Shown here one piece after another: positions 1 through 6,567 of a DNA stretch of 14,763 nt. Position numbers and translations under genes: made by a program. Within the stretch, counting starts at the first letter, position 1; each line of letters begins with the position of its first letter. The notes below the pieces were generated by a model. The model was not told the origin of the DNA. It saw only the letters and a list, made by a program, of their open reading frames with translations, and ran no database searches. This stretch comes from Paraliomyxa sp041600735 (lineage in GTDB: Bacteria; Myxococcota_A; Polyangia; Nannocystales; Nannocystaceae): assembly GCA_041600735.1 (NCBI GenBank), contig JBFIJN010000212.1, positions 1 to 14,763 on the forward strand, written 5' to 3'.

Positions 1-812
1 ACATCGATCTCCCCGGCCTCGATGCGGTCGAGCGTACCCATGCCGCTGCGCCAGATCGCACCCACCTCGTCGGCCAGGGCCGGGCCCAGCTTGCGCAGCA
101 GCGGTCGCGAGCGGCGAAACCACGTGCGTGCGCGCGCCACCTGAAACGCGAGCAGCTCTGCGAGCGCCTCGTCGTGCGTGGTCCCGGTGAGCACGTCGGT
201 CGAGACCTCGAACAGCAGCAGATCTTCCTCGGGCAGGTAGTGGCGGCCCGCGCGGGCGTCGGCGCCCAGATCGAGCAAGATGTCGGTGAGCCGCAGGCCG
301 ATCGCGAGCGGGTCGGCGAGCGCCTGCAGCTCGGGTCGCGGCTCACCCCCGAGCAGCAGCATGAGGCGCCCGACGGGCACCCCCGAGAGCGAGCAGTACT
401 GGAGCAGCTCGGTCCACGTGGAGTAGCGGTGCCGATGCAGATCCATGCGAAACCCGGCCAACAGATCTTGGAACAGGGTGATCGGGATGTTGAGCGGCCT
501 CACCGTGGCGGCCAGGGCCACGAACGCGGGGTGCTCGGCGTGCCCGTGGTAGGCGCGCTCGAGCAGCTCTTCCCACTCCATGAGGCTCTCGCTGCGGCGC
601 CCCTCGTAGCTCGGGTGATCGGCGAAGTCGTTGGCCACTCGCGAGAACGCATAGACGGCGCACGCATGGCGTCGCAGCGGCTCGGCCATGCGTGGAGAGG
701 CCACGGGGTAGTGCTCGGGGTGCTCGGCGACCACGGCCTCGCACCACGCATACGCCTCGTCGAGCGAGTATGAGCGTCGTTCGCTGCCGTCGGGCCAAGG
801 AGAAGCGGTCAT
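1..812 (-). CDS. hpnC: HpnC-like squalene/hydroxysqualene synthase (3' end beyond window)
   Basis: The frame reads leftward from ATG at 812 and is still open at base 1, giving 270 codons of a family usually a little longer. GGAG lies 8 bases before the ATG. The protein resembles HpnC, which acts after HpnD on presqualene diphosphate to give hydroxysqualene in the HpnCDE squalene route. Supporting motifs are LDEAYAWC near residue 17, HYPVAS, VYAFSRVANDFAD near residue 60, the PVGRL motif, and DLGADARAGRHYLP. The second Asp motif (D-x3-D) is intact. In the first, the leading Asp is Asn (NDFAD), which is unusual. It starts 30 bases after the preceding exported-protein gene, so it is probably cotranscribed with carH. 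hpnD and hpnE may lie beyond the edge. The phytoene synthase role is better filled by crtB at 4237. The family call is firm; exact catalysis is inferred. Confidence 0.85.
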   Translation of the reverse strand, partial: MTASPWPDGSERRSYSLDEAYAWCEAVVAEHPEHYPVASPRMAEPLRRHACAVYAFSRVANDFADHPSYEGRRSESLMEWEELLERAYHGHAEHPAFVALAATVRPLNIPITLFQDLLAGFRMDLHRHRYSTWTELLQYCSLSGVPVGRLMLLLGGEPRPELQALADPLAIGLRLTDILLDLGADARAGRHYLPEEDLLLFEVSTDVLTGTTHDEALAELLAFQVARARTWFRRSRPLLRKLGPALADEVGAIWRSGMGTLDRIEAGEID

Positions 813-842
813 CTTCCAGACTCCATGGGCTCGTCGGGCGCG

Positions 843-1559
843 CTACTCCGCGGTCACGGGCCAGCCCTGCAAGAACAGTTTCTCACAGGAGGTGCCCTCG
901 GGGACGGGAACGTAGGCGAACGGTCCGCTCTGGCGCTCGTCGGTGTTCTTCGCGACGGCGGAGAGACAGGCGCCCTCGGCACCGAGGATCTGCTGCTTCA
1001 CGTGGACCTTCGCGCGACCCTCGAGGCGCGCGGCATCGAGGGTCGCGCGCGCCTTGGTCTTGGACACGTTGGAGACGTAGAGGTCGCCGCTGCACACGGG
1101 AGCCTGCACGTGCACGGTGACCCCCGGGTGGCCATCGTCGTCGAGATCTTCGCGGCCCCACGCGACCAACGAGCGCCCCACGAGCTCTTCTGCGGTGCCC
1201 TCCGCCGCCGCGAGCACCATGCGCGTGCGCGGCAGGGCCTGCACGTTCATGTGGACCATGACCCCGGCGACCTTGGAGAAGCGCACGTGGCACGCGGTCT
1301 GCTCGAGGATGATGAGCTCACCCTCGCGGCTCATCCGCGCGAGCACGAAGCTGTCCATGCGCGTCTCGACCTCGCCCCTGAACGGCACGTCGCGCTGACC
1401 AAACGTGACCTGGTGCCCGGCCCACAGCGCGGGCAGCTGCGGCTCATCGAGCGCGCGGGTCCCGGTGTGGTGCGCGGTCCGTTCGGGGGGCAGCTCGATG
1501 CCGCTCATCGACATCAGGGCGTACGCCGCCGCGATCTGGGAGAACCAGAGCATGATCAT
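843..1559 (-). CDS. Hypothetical protein, probably exported, in the carH-hpnC operon
   Basis: This is a 238-residue protein I do not recognise. It starts at ATG 1559, preceded by GAGG with 5-base spacing. A second ATG two codons later (1553) is also possible. The first 20 or so residues are hydrophobic with no strong positive N-terminus (MIMLWFSQIAAAYALMSMSG), suggesting a weak signal peptide or a membrane anchor. The rest is soluble, beta-like and acidic. It has four cysteines, in TACHV, PVCSG, GACLS and TSCEK, which could form two disulfides if exported. It lies 49 bases after carH and 30 bases before hpnC, on the same strand, so it is probably in one transcript with them. Coding in this frame is supported by the ribosome site and tight spacing, not by homology. 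No function is proposed. Confidence 0.72.
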   Translation of the reverse strand: MIMLWFSQIAAAYALMSMSGIELPPERTAHHTGTRALDEPQLPALWAGHQVTFGQRDVPFRGEVETRMDSFVLARMSREGELIILEQTACHVRFSKVAGVMVHMNVQALPRTRMVLAAAEGTAEELVGRSLVAWGREDLDDDGHPGVTVHVQAPVCSGDLYVSNVSKTKARATLDAARLEGRAKVHVKQQILGAEGACLSAVAKNTDERQSGPFAYVPVPEGTSCEKLFLQGWPVTAE

Positions 1560-1608
1560 CTCTTCCTCTTCTTGCTAGTGGCTAGAGTTCCGGAGCTGCG
1601 AGCGCCGG

Positions 1609-2541
1609 TCACGAGCGCCGGTTCCGACGCTTGCGTTTCTTCGCGAGCAAGCCGTCCATCGTGGAGCGTAGCTGCCTCGGCTCGACTCCCTCGGCCACCA
1701 CGCCGCCATGCTGCACGATGAGCTCGGCCAGACCCGGGGCTGCGCCGCCGCCCACCACCCACGGCGTGTCGCCGCAGGCGGCGGCGTACTCCTCCACGAG
1801 CTCGCGCGCGCGGTGTCCAATGGGGCTGATGGTGGCCGAGAGACCGACGACCTCGGGCTCGAGCTCCTCCACCGCCTGGCGGATCGCGTGCGGCGGCGTG
1901 CGTGCGCCCAGGCGCACGACGTTGAAGCCCCACGTTGCCATGTGCAGCGAGAAGCCATAGCTCGCGAGCGCGTGGGTGTCATCGGCGAAGCAGGCCACCA
2001 CGACGGCGCGCTCGGCATCCTCGCGCACCAATAGGCGCAGCATGGAGATCGAGGCCGCCTCGATGATCGCCGTGGCCATGTGCTCTTGGCCCACGCTGAA
2101 CACCCCGTCGTGCCAGCGCTCGCCGATCTCGATCAGCGCCGGGCACAGCACGCGGTCGAAGATGCTCGTCGCCGAGCCGAGGGTCATGGCGTGGCGCACG
2201 GCGTCGTCCACCCGTGCCGGTTCGAAGTCGGCGACGGCGCGCACGATCGCGGCCGACGCATGCGCGAACGGATCGGCGGGGCTGGCGGAGGCCAGCTCGT
2301 GCTGCTCCACATCGGCCATCGCGAGCTGTGCGGCCTCCGAGGGCGCCATGCCCTCGTCGCAGAGCTTGCGCACGCGACGGATGAGGAGGATGTCCGCGTC
2401 GCTGTACACTCGATACGATGACTCGGTCCGCCGCGGCTCGGGCACGCCATAGCGTCGCTCCCAAGCGCGCAGCGTGGCGGCGGGGATTCCCGTCATCTCG
2501 GCGACGGTGTTGATGCGGTACTTGCCCTTTTCATGGCCCAT
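1609..2541 (-). CDS. carH: CarH/LitR-type MerR-family, adenosylcobalamin-binding light-responsive repressor
   Basis: A 310-residue regulator. Residues 8-76 form a MerR winged helix (YRINTVAEMTGIPAATLRAW, then SYRVYSDADI). Residues 90-180 form the B12 cap (Met-synthase-like helical bundle) and 180-305 the Rossmann cobalamin-binding fold. The CarH signature W-x9-EH is present as W143...E153-H154. W143 is followed by H144, the position that ligates cobalt after light in Thermus CarH. The lower-ligand motif reads D188-T-H190-A-L-A, so His is kept but the usual Gly of DxHxxG is Ala. The family binds DNA as a tetramer in the dark with AdoCbl and falls apart in light. I chose ATG 2541 because GGAG sits 9 bases upstream; an in-frame ATG at 2592 would add 17 residues. 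It is divergent from crtIB and heads an operon with the exported protein and hpnC. The TTGACA of its promoter overlaps a palindrome, consistent with autoregulation. Confidence 0.93.
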   Translation of the reverse strand: MGHEKGKYRINTVAEMTGIPAATLRAWERRYGVPEPRRTESSYRVYSDADILLIRRVRKLCDEGMAPSEAAQLAMADVEQHELASASPADPFAHASAAIVRAVADFEPARVDDAVRHAMTLGSATSIFDRVLCPALIEIGERWHDGVFSVGQEHMATAIIEAASISMLRLLVREDAERAVVVACFADDTHALASYGFSLHMATWGFNVVRLGARTPPHAIRQAVEELEPEVVGLSATISPIGHRARELVEEYAAACGDTPWVVGGGAAPGLAELIVQHGGVVAEGVEPRQLRSTMDGLLAKKRKRRNRRS

Positions 2542-2598
2542 GGGAATGGTCTCCGGCACTCGAGACCGCGCTCGATCTCCTCCTGCCCGCATGATCTC

Positions 2599-2627
2599 CG
2601 TGTACTTCGTGGCTCACCACTTGTCAA
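2599..2627 (-). promoter_or_regulatory. Putative sigma-70 promoter of carH
   Basis: On the minus strand a perfect -35 TTGACA (2627-2622) is followed by a 17-base spacer and TACACG (2604-2599), a weaker -10 that keeps T1, A2 and A4. Transcription would begin near 2592, leaving about 50 bases before the preferred carH ATG at 2541. It would begin right at the alternative ATG 2592, which would then be leaderless. The -35 overlaps the palindrome at 2624-2635. Confidence 0.5.
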
Positions 2628-2635
2628 ACGTTTGA
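2624..2635. promoter_or_regulatory. 12-bp perfect palindrome, candidate CarH operator in the carH-crtI divergent region
   Basis: TCAAACGTTTGA is a perfect 12-bp inverted repeat in the 143 bases between carH and crtI. Its left arm overlaps the TTGACA of carH on the minus strand and its right arm contains TTGAAC, a possible -35 for crtI on the plus strand. A second short palindrome TTTGCAAA lies at 2663-2670. CarH-family operators typically overlap a -35, so this is the best candidate site here. The binding assignment is inference. Confidence 0.45.
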
Positions 2636-2684
2636 ACAGGTTCATGCTGTTCGTGTGCAAGGTTTGCAAAATGTTGAGGACGAC

Positions 2685-4247
2685 GTGAGCCGGGCCCCCT
2701 CTCCAAGCGGATACCACGCCGACGAGCGGCCGCATGCGGTCGTCATCGGCAGCGGCTTTGGAGGGCTTGCGGCGGCGATCCGCCTGGGCGCCCGCGGCTA
2801 CCGAGTGACCGTGCTCGAGCGACGCGACCAGCCCGGGGGGCGCGCGTACGTCTACCGACAGGACGGCTTCACCTTCGACGGAGGTCCGACCGTGATCACC
2901 GCGCCGTTCCTGTTCGAGGAGCTGTGGGCGCTGTGCGGGCGTCGGCTGGCCGACGACGTGGAGCTGCGCCCGGTCTCGCCGTTCTACCGCATTCGCTTCC
3001 ACGACGGGCAGGTGTTCGACTACACCGGCAACCCCGAGGCCATGCGCTCCGAGATCGCGCGCTTCGAGCCCGCCGACGTCGACGGCTACGAGCGACTGAT
3101 GCAGATGAGCCGCCGCATCTTCGAGGTCGGCTTCGAGCGGCTCTCGTTCTCGCCGTTCTCGAGCTGGACCGACATGGCGAAGATCGTGCCCGACATGATC
3201 AAGCTGCAGAGCTACCGCACCGTGTGGAGCCTGGTCGCCAAGTACGTGAAGAACGATCGCCTGCGCCAGGTGCTCAGCTTCCATCCGCTGCTGGTCGGCG
3301 GCAACCCATTCGAGACCACCTCGATCTACGCGCTCATCTGCTGGCTCGAGCGCAAGTGGGGGGTGTGGTTCCCGATGGGCGGCACCGGCTCGCTGGTGAG
3401 CGGCCTGGTGAAGCTCATCGAGGGCCAGGGCAGTGTCGTGCGCCTGGGCACCGAGGTCGCCGGCATCGACGTGGAAGCAGGCCCCACGGGACCGCGCGCC
3501 ACGGGGGTCACGCTGGCCGATGGCACGCGCCTCGCCGCGGATCTCGTGATCTCCAACGCCGACTCGGCCTTCACCTACAAGCACCTGCTGCCGGCCGAGC
3601 ACCGCAAGCGCTGGACCGACGCCAAGGTCGACGCTGCTCGCTACTCGATGAGCCTGTTCGTCTGGTACTTCGGCACCGATCGCAAGTACGAAGACGTGGC
3701 CCATCACACCATCATGCTGGGCCCGCGCTACGAGGGGCTGCTCACCGACATCTTTCGCAACAAGAAGCTCGCCGACGACTTCAGCCTGTACCTGCACCGC
3801 CCGACCGCGACCGATCCCTCGCTCGCGCCGGCGGGCGGTGATGCATTCTACGTGCTGTCTCCGGTCCCGCACCTCGACGCCGACGTGCGCTGGGACGAGC
3901 ATCGCGAGCTGTATCGCCGCAAGATCGAGGCGTTCCTCGCCGAGACGCTGCTGCCGGATCTGTCGCAGCACGTGGTCAGCTCGCACGTGCTCGATCCGCA
4001 GGGCTTCCGCGACGAGCTGCTCTCGGTGAAGGGCGCGGCCTTCGGGATGGAGCCGGTGCTGCTGCAGAGCGCGTACTTCCGCCCGCACAACCAGAGCGAG
4101 GACATCGAGGGCCTCTACTTGGTGGGGGCCGGCACGCATCCGGGCGCTGGCGTCCCGGGGGTGCTCTCCTCGGCCAAGGTGCTCGATCGCGTGGTGCCGG
4201 CGGCCGCCGACGCGCGCAGAGAGGCGCCGGCGGGTCATGCCGCGTGA
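2685..4247 (+). CDS. crtI: Phytoene desaturase CrtI
   Basis: FAD-dependent phytoene desaturase of the bacterial CrtI type, 520 residues from GTG 2685 (normal family length). It would introduce conjugated double bonds into phytoene, giving neurosporene or lycopene. The N-terminal dinucleotide motif is VVIGSGFGGLAAAIRL (from residue 19), followed by VLERRDQPGGRAY, the substrate-side FDGGPTVITAPFLFEELW, and the C-terminal FAD signature GLYLVGAGTHPGAGVPGVL. GTG 2685 has GAGG 5 bases upstream. A GTG at 2655 is in frame and would add 10 residues but lacks a good ribosome site. The gene is divergent from carH and overlaps crtB by 11 bases, so the two are translationally coupled. CrtD at 8600-10168 is a paralogue with a different role. 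The number of desaturation steps cannot be read from sequence. Confidence 0.95.
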   Translation: MSRAPSPSGYHADERPHAVVIGSGFGGLAAAIRLGARGYRVTVLERRDQPGGRAYVYRQDGFTFDGGPTVITAPFLFEELWALCGRRLADDVELRPVSPFYRIRFHDGQVFDYTGNPEAMRSEIARFEPADVDGYERLMQMSRRIFEVGFERLSFSPFSSWTDMAKIVPDMIKLQSYRTVWSLVAKYVKNDRLRQVLSFHPLLVGGNPFETTSIYALICWLERKWGVWFPMGGTGSLVSGLVKLIEGQGSVVRLGTEVAGIDVEAGPTGPRATGVTLADGTRLAADLVISNADSAFTYKHLLPAEHRKRWTDAKVDAARYSMSLFVWYFGTDRKYEDVAHHTIMLGPRYEGLLTDIFRNKKLADDFSLYLHRPTATDPSLAPAGGDAFYVLSPVPHLDADVRWDEHRELYRRKIEAFLAETLLPDLSQHVVSSHVLDPQGFRDELLSVKGAAFGMEPVLLQSAYFRPHNQSEDIEGLYLVGAGTHPGAGVPGVLSSAKVLDRVVPAAADARREAPAGHAA

Positions 4248-5196
4248 GCGCGCGGGCCTCGACGCGGCCGATCTGCGCCACTGCGCCGCGTTGCTGCGCG
4301 CGGGCAGCAAGAGCTTCGCCCGCGCGGCGCGGCTGCTGCCCGCGCGGGTGCGCCAGCCGGCGACCGCCTTCTATGCGTTCTGTCGGGTGGCCGACGACGC
4401 GATCGACGAGAGCGACGCGCCGGCGCGAGCCTTGGTGGGACTGCACCGCCGCGTCGACTCGATCTACGGCGGCCAGCCCGAGGACGATCCCGTCGATCGG
4501 GCGCTCGCCTGGGTGATCGAGCGCGCCGCGATTCCGCGGCCGCTCGTCGACGCCTTGCTCGAGGGCTTCGCGTGGGATCTCGAGGGCTGCCGCTACGAGC
4601 GCCGGGAAGACACGCTCGCATATGCGGCGCGGGTCGCCTCGGCGGTGGGGGTCATCATGACGCTCATCATGGGCGTGCGGGAGCGCGAGACGCTGGCGCG
4701 GGCCTGCGAGCTGGGAGCGGCGATGCAGCTCACCAACATCGCCCGCGATCTCGGTGAGGACGCGCGTCGCGGGCGGCTCTACCTGCCGGCGCAGTGGCTG
4801 CGCGACGAAGGGGTCGACCCGGCGGCGTTCCTGCGCGCGCCCACGCCCGAGCCCGGCGTGCGCAGGGCCACCGCGCGGCTGCTCGACGAGGCCGCGGGGC
4901 TCTATGCCCGGGCGCAGTCGGGCATCGGCGCGCTCCCTCGCGACTGTCGCTCCGCGATCCAGGCGGCCTTGCTGATCTACCGCGACATCGGGCGGGTGAT
5001 CGCGCGACGCGGATACGACTCGGTCACCACGCGGGCGCGGACCACCGCGCTGCGCAAGTCGTGGTTGATCGTGCGGGCGCGGGTGGCCGCGACGCGCCGC
5101 GACGCCGAGGGCTGGCGCGCGCCGCCGCTGCCCGAGCTCGCGTTCCTCGTCGACGCGGTGCGTGGGCCCCCGCTCGCGCTGGAGTGCGCACGATGA
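4237..5196 (+). CDS. crtB: Phytoene synthase CrtB
   Basis: Condenses two GGPP to phytoene through prephytoene diphosphate. The 319-residue protein keeps both Asp-rich motifs: RVADDAIDE (DDAID at 53-57) and NIARDLGEDARRGRLYLP (D171-x3-D175). It also has the SKSFA motif near residue 24 and the VGVIMTLIMG helix near 138-146. ATG 4237 lies inside the last codons of crtI, whose TGA ends at 4247. Its own TGA (5194-5196) overlaps the ATG of the acyltransferase as ATGA, indicating one coupled crtI-crtB-acyltransferase operon. It belongs to the same superfamily as hpnC at the left edge, but that protein has HpnC-specific features, while this one has the motif layout of CrtB and sits with crtI. Confidence 0.94.
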   Translation: MPRERAGLDAADLRHCAALLRAGSKSFARAARLLPARVRQPATAFYAFCRVADDAIDESDAPARALVGLHRRVDSIYGGQPEDDPVDRALAWVIERAAIPRPLVDALLEGFAWDLEGCRYERREDTLAYAARVASAVGVIMTLIMGVRERETLARACELGAAMQLTNIARDLGEDARRGRLYLPAQWLRDEGVDPAAFLRAPTPEPGVRRATARLLDEAAGLYARAQSGIGALPRDCRSAIQAALLIYRDIGRVIARRGYDSVTTRARTTALRKSWLIVRARVAATRRDAEGWRAPPLPELAFLVDAVRGPPLALECAR

Positions 5197-5993
5197 TCCC
5201 CAGCGCCAAGAACCGCGTGTTCTCCCGCTGGTTCGAGCGCCGGGTCCATCGGCGAGTGCGCGAGGAGTTTGGCGCGCTCTACCTCGCGGGTCGCCAGCAC
5301 CTCGCCCAAGCGCTCGCGCAGGGCCCGGTGCTCGTGGTCTCCAACCACAGCGCCTGGTGGGATCCGCTGCTGGTCTTGGTCCTCACCGAGCGCATGATCC
5401 CGGCCGATGGCTACGCGATGATGGATGCGGACAACCTGCGACGGCTGCCGTTCTTCGCCAAGGTCGGTGGCTTCGGGGTCGATCGCAGCTCGCGGCGCGA
5501 CGGGGCGCAAGCGGTGCGCTACGCCGCCAGCCTGCTCGATCGTCCCGGGCGGCTGGTGTGGATCTTTGCGCAGGGCCAAGAGCGGCCGCTGCACGAGCGA
5601 CCGCTGCGGTTCCTCGGAGGCGCGGCCCAGCTCGCGCGGCGCCTGCCGGCGGTGACGGTGCTGCCGGTGGCGCTGAGCTACGCGTTCGGTAGTGCTGCTG
5701 CGCCCTTCATCCATGTGGCCGTGGGCTCGCCGCTGCCCGCCGCACGCTCCCTCGCGCAGGCTCGACGGGCGCAGGCCGAAGCCGTGGAGGCCGAGCTGGC
5801 TCGGGTCGAGCGCGAGCTCTCGGAGCCCGGGTCGCAGGGCTTCGTGGCCCATGCGCTCGAGCGTCCTCGCCGGCTCGAGCGCCTCGCGGAGCGGATGCTG
5901 GCTGGGCTCGCGCGTCCGTTCGTCCCAGGGCTCGCCGCGGCCCCGGACCCTGCGCCGCGGGCCCTCCCTCCCGGCGGCCCGCCCGCGGGCTAG
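5193..5993 (+). CDS. PlsC-type 1-acyltransferase, candidate carotenoid-glucoside acyltransferase (CruD-like role)
   Basis: A 266-residue member of the lysophospholipid (PlsC/LPLAT) acyltransferase superfamily. The catalytic H-x4-D is NHSAWWDP (H52, D57). Block II is FGVDRSSRRDG (94-104). Block III is FAQGQERP (125-132), where the usual PEG Glu is Gln. VLPVALSY fits block IV. The start ATG 5193 overlaps the crtB stop (ATGA) and has GGAG 8 bases upstream. Position at the end of crtI-crtB, together with a glycosyltransferase beside crtC and crtD, suggests it acylates the sugar of a carotenoid glucoside, as CruD does in green sulfur bacteria. Ordinary phospholipid acyltransfer remains possible. 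The C-terminal 25 residues are Pro/Ala-rich. Its stop overlaps that of the convergent gene at 5990 within the four bases CTAG. Confidence 0.85.
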   Translation: MIPSAKNRVFSRWFERRVHRRVREEFGALYLAGRQHLAQALAQGPVLVVSNHSAWWDPLLVLVLTERMIPADGYAMMDADNLRRLPFFAKVGGFGVDRSSRRDGAQAVRYAASLLDRPGRLVWIFAQGQERPLHERPLRFLGGAAQLARRLPAVTVLPVALSYAFGSAAAPFIHVAVGSPLPAARSLAQARRAQAEAVEAELARVERELSEPGSQGFVAHALERPRRLERLAERMLAGLARPFVPGLAAAPDPAPRALPPGGPPAG

Positions 5994-6442
5994 CTGCGCC
6001 CGGGCTGCAGATCGACGCTCGAGGCATCGAGCTCGTGCCGCCAGCTGCGATCGAGGTACGGACCGAGCGCGCTCGATACTCGGGCCCACAGCGCGGCGCG
6101 GCCAAAGAACTTGAGCACGCCCAGCAGGTCATCCATACGGAAGCTCTCGGCTTCGATCCCCGACCACTTGAGCGCAGTGACCACGCGCCCCGTCGCCGCC
6201 GAGTCGGACAGGAGCGCCACCTTCGTCTCGTGCTTCTCGTGCAGTCGACCGATGTCGAAGCGCTGACCGACATCGGGCATCGAGTCGCCCGCGACCACCA
6301 ACAGCCGCGGCGCCTGTGTCGCGAAGATGGCGGTGTTGATGCACGCCTGCCACTCTGCTTCGTCGATCTGCTCGCTGCGATGAAGGACGATGAAGACGTC
6401 GTCGACGAATCCGTATACCAGTGTCTCGCGATCCTCCACCAT
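5990..6442 (-). CDS. Hypothetical protein, small alpha/beta protein
   Basis: A 150-residue protein I cannot assign to a function. It has alternating hydrophobic strands (YGFVDDVFIVLH, RLLVVAGDS, KVALLSDSA) and helices, with no signal peptide or membrane segment. This gives a loosely STAS- or receiver-like alpha/beta look, but no family motif I can name. The ATG at 6442 is preferred. GTG 6460 and TTG 6475 are in-frame alternatives, and none has a good ribosome site. It follows the glycosyltransferase on the same strand after 125 bases that hold an inverted-repeat structure, so it may have its own promoter. Its stop overlaps the acyltransferase stop tail to tail (CTAG at 5990-5993), leaving no space for a terminator between the convergent operons. 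Confidence 0.65.
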   Translation of the reverse strand: MVEDRETLVYGFVDDVFIVLHRSEQIDEAEWQACINTAIFATQAPRLLVVAGDSMPDVGQRFDIGRLHEKHETKVALLSDSAATGRVVTALKWSGIEAESFRMDDLLGVLKFFGRAALWARVSSALGPYLDRSWRHELDASSVDLQPGRS

Positions 6443-6470
6443 TCTAGGTGTATTGGTCACGGGGAGATTC

Positions 6471-6526
6471 GGCAAGTGGCCGCGAGGCTTTGAGGGAATT
6501 CTGGATCGGGATTCCCCTGACTTGCC
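6471..6526. repeat. Nested inverted repeats between glycosyltransferase and small hypothetical gene
   Basis: GGCAAGT (6471-6477) pairs with ACTTGCC (6520-6526). Inside it, GGGAAT (6494-6499) pairs with ATTCCC (6511-6516). Together these could form a branched or imperfect hairpin just after the glycosyltransferase stop at 6568. No T-run follows on the minus strand. It could be a terminator, an RNA-processing site or an operator for the gene at 5990-6442. Only the pairing is seen; the role is open. Confidence 0.35.
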
Positions 6527-6567
6527 CCCACATCGAGCGCACGTTCACGGCCCGTTATGGGCCCAGC

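Noticed and set aside
825..1721. 298-codon plus-strand open frame opposite the exported protein
   Set aside because: No ribosome site or domain. The minus frame has a good ribosome site, a hydrophobic N-terminus and operon spacing.
2493..4310. 605-codon open frame on the minus strand across crtI
   Set aside because: It is antisense to a clear CrtI with all family motifs; its composition is rich in Arg, His and Ala with no recognisable domain, as expected from GC-rich third positions.
4977..6089. 370-codon minus-strand open frame across crtB and the acyltransferase
   Set aside because: Antisense to motif-bearing genes; no domain seen.
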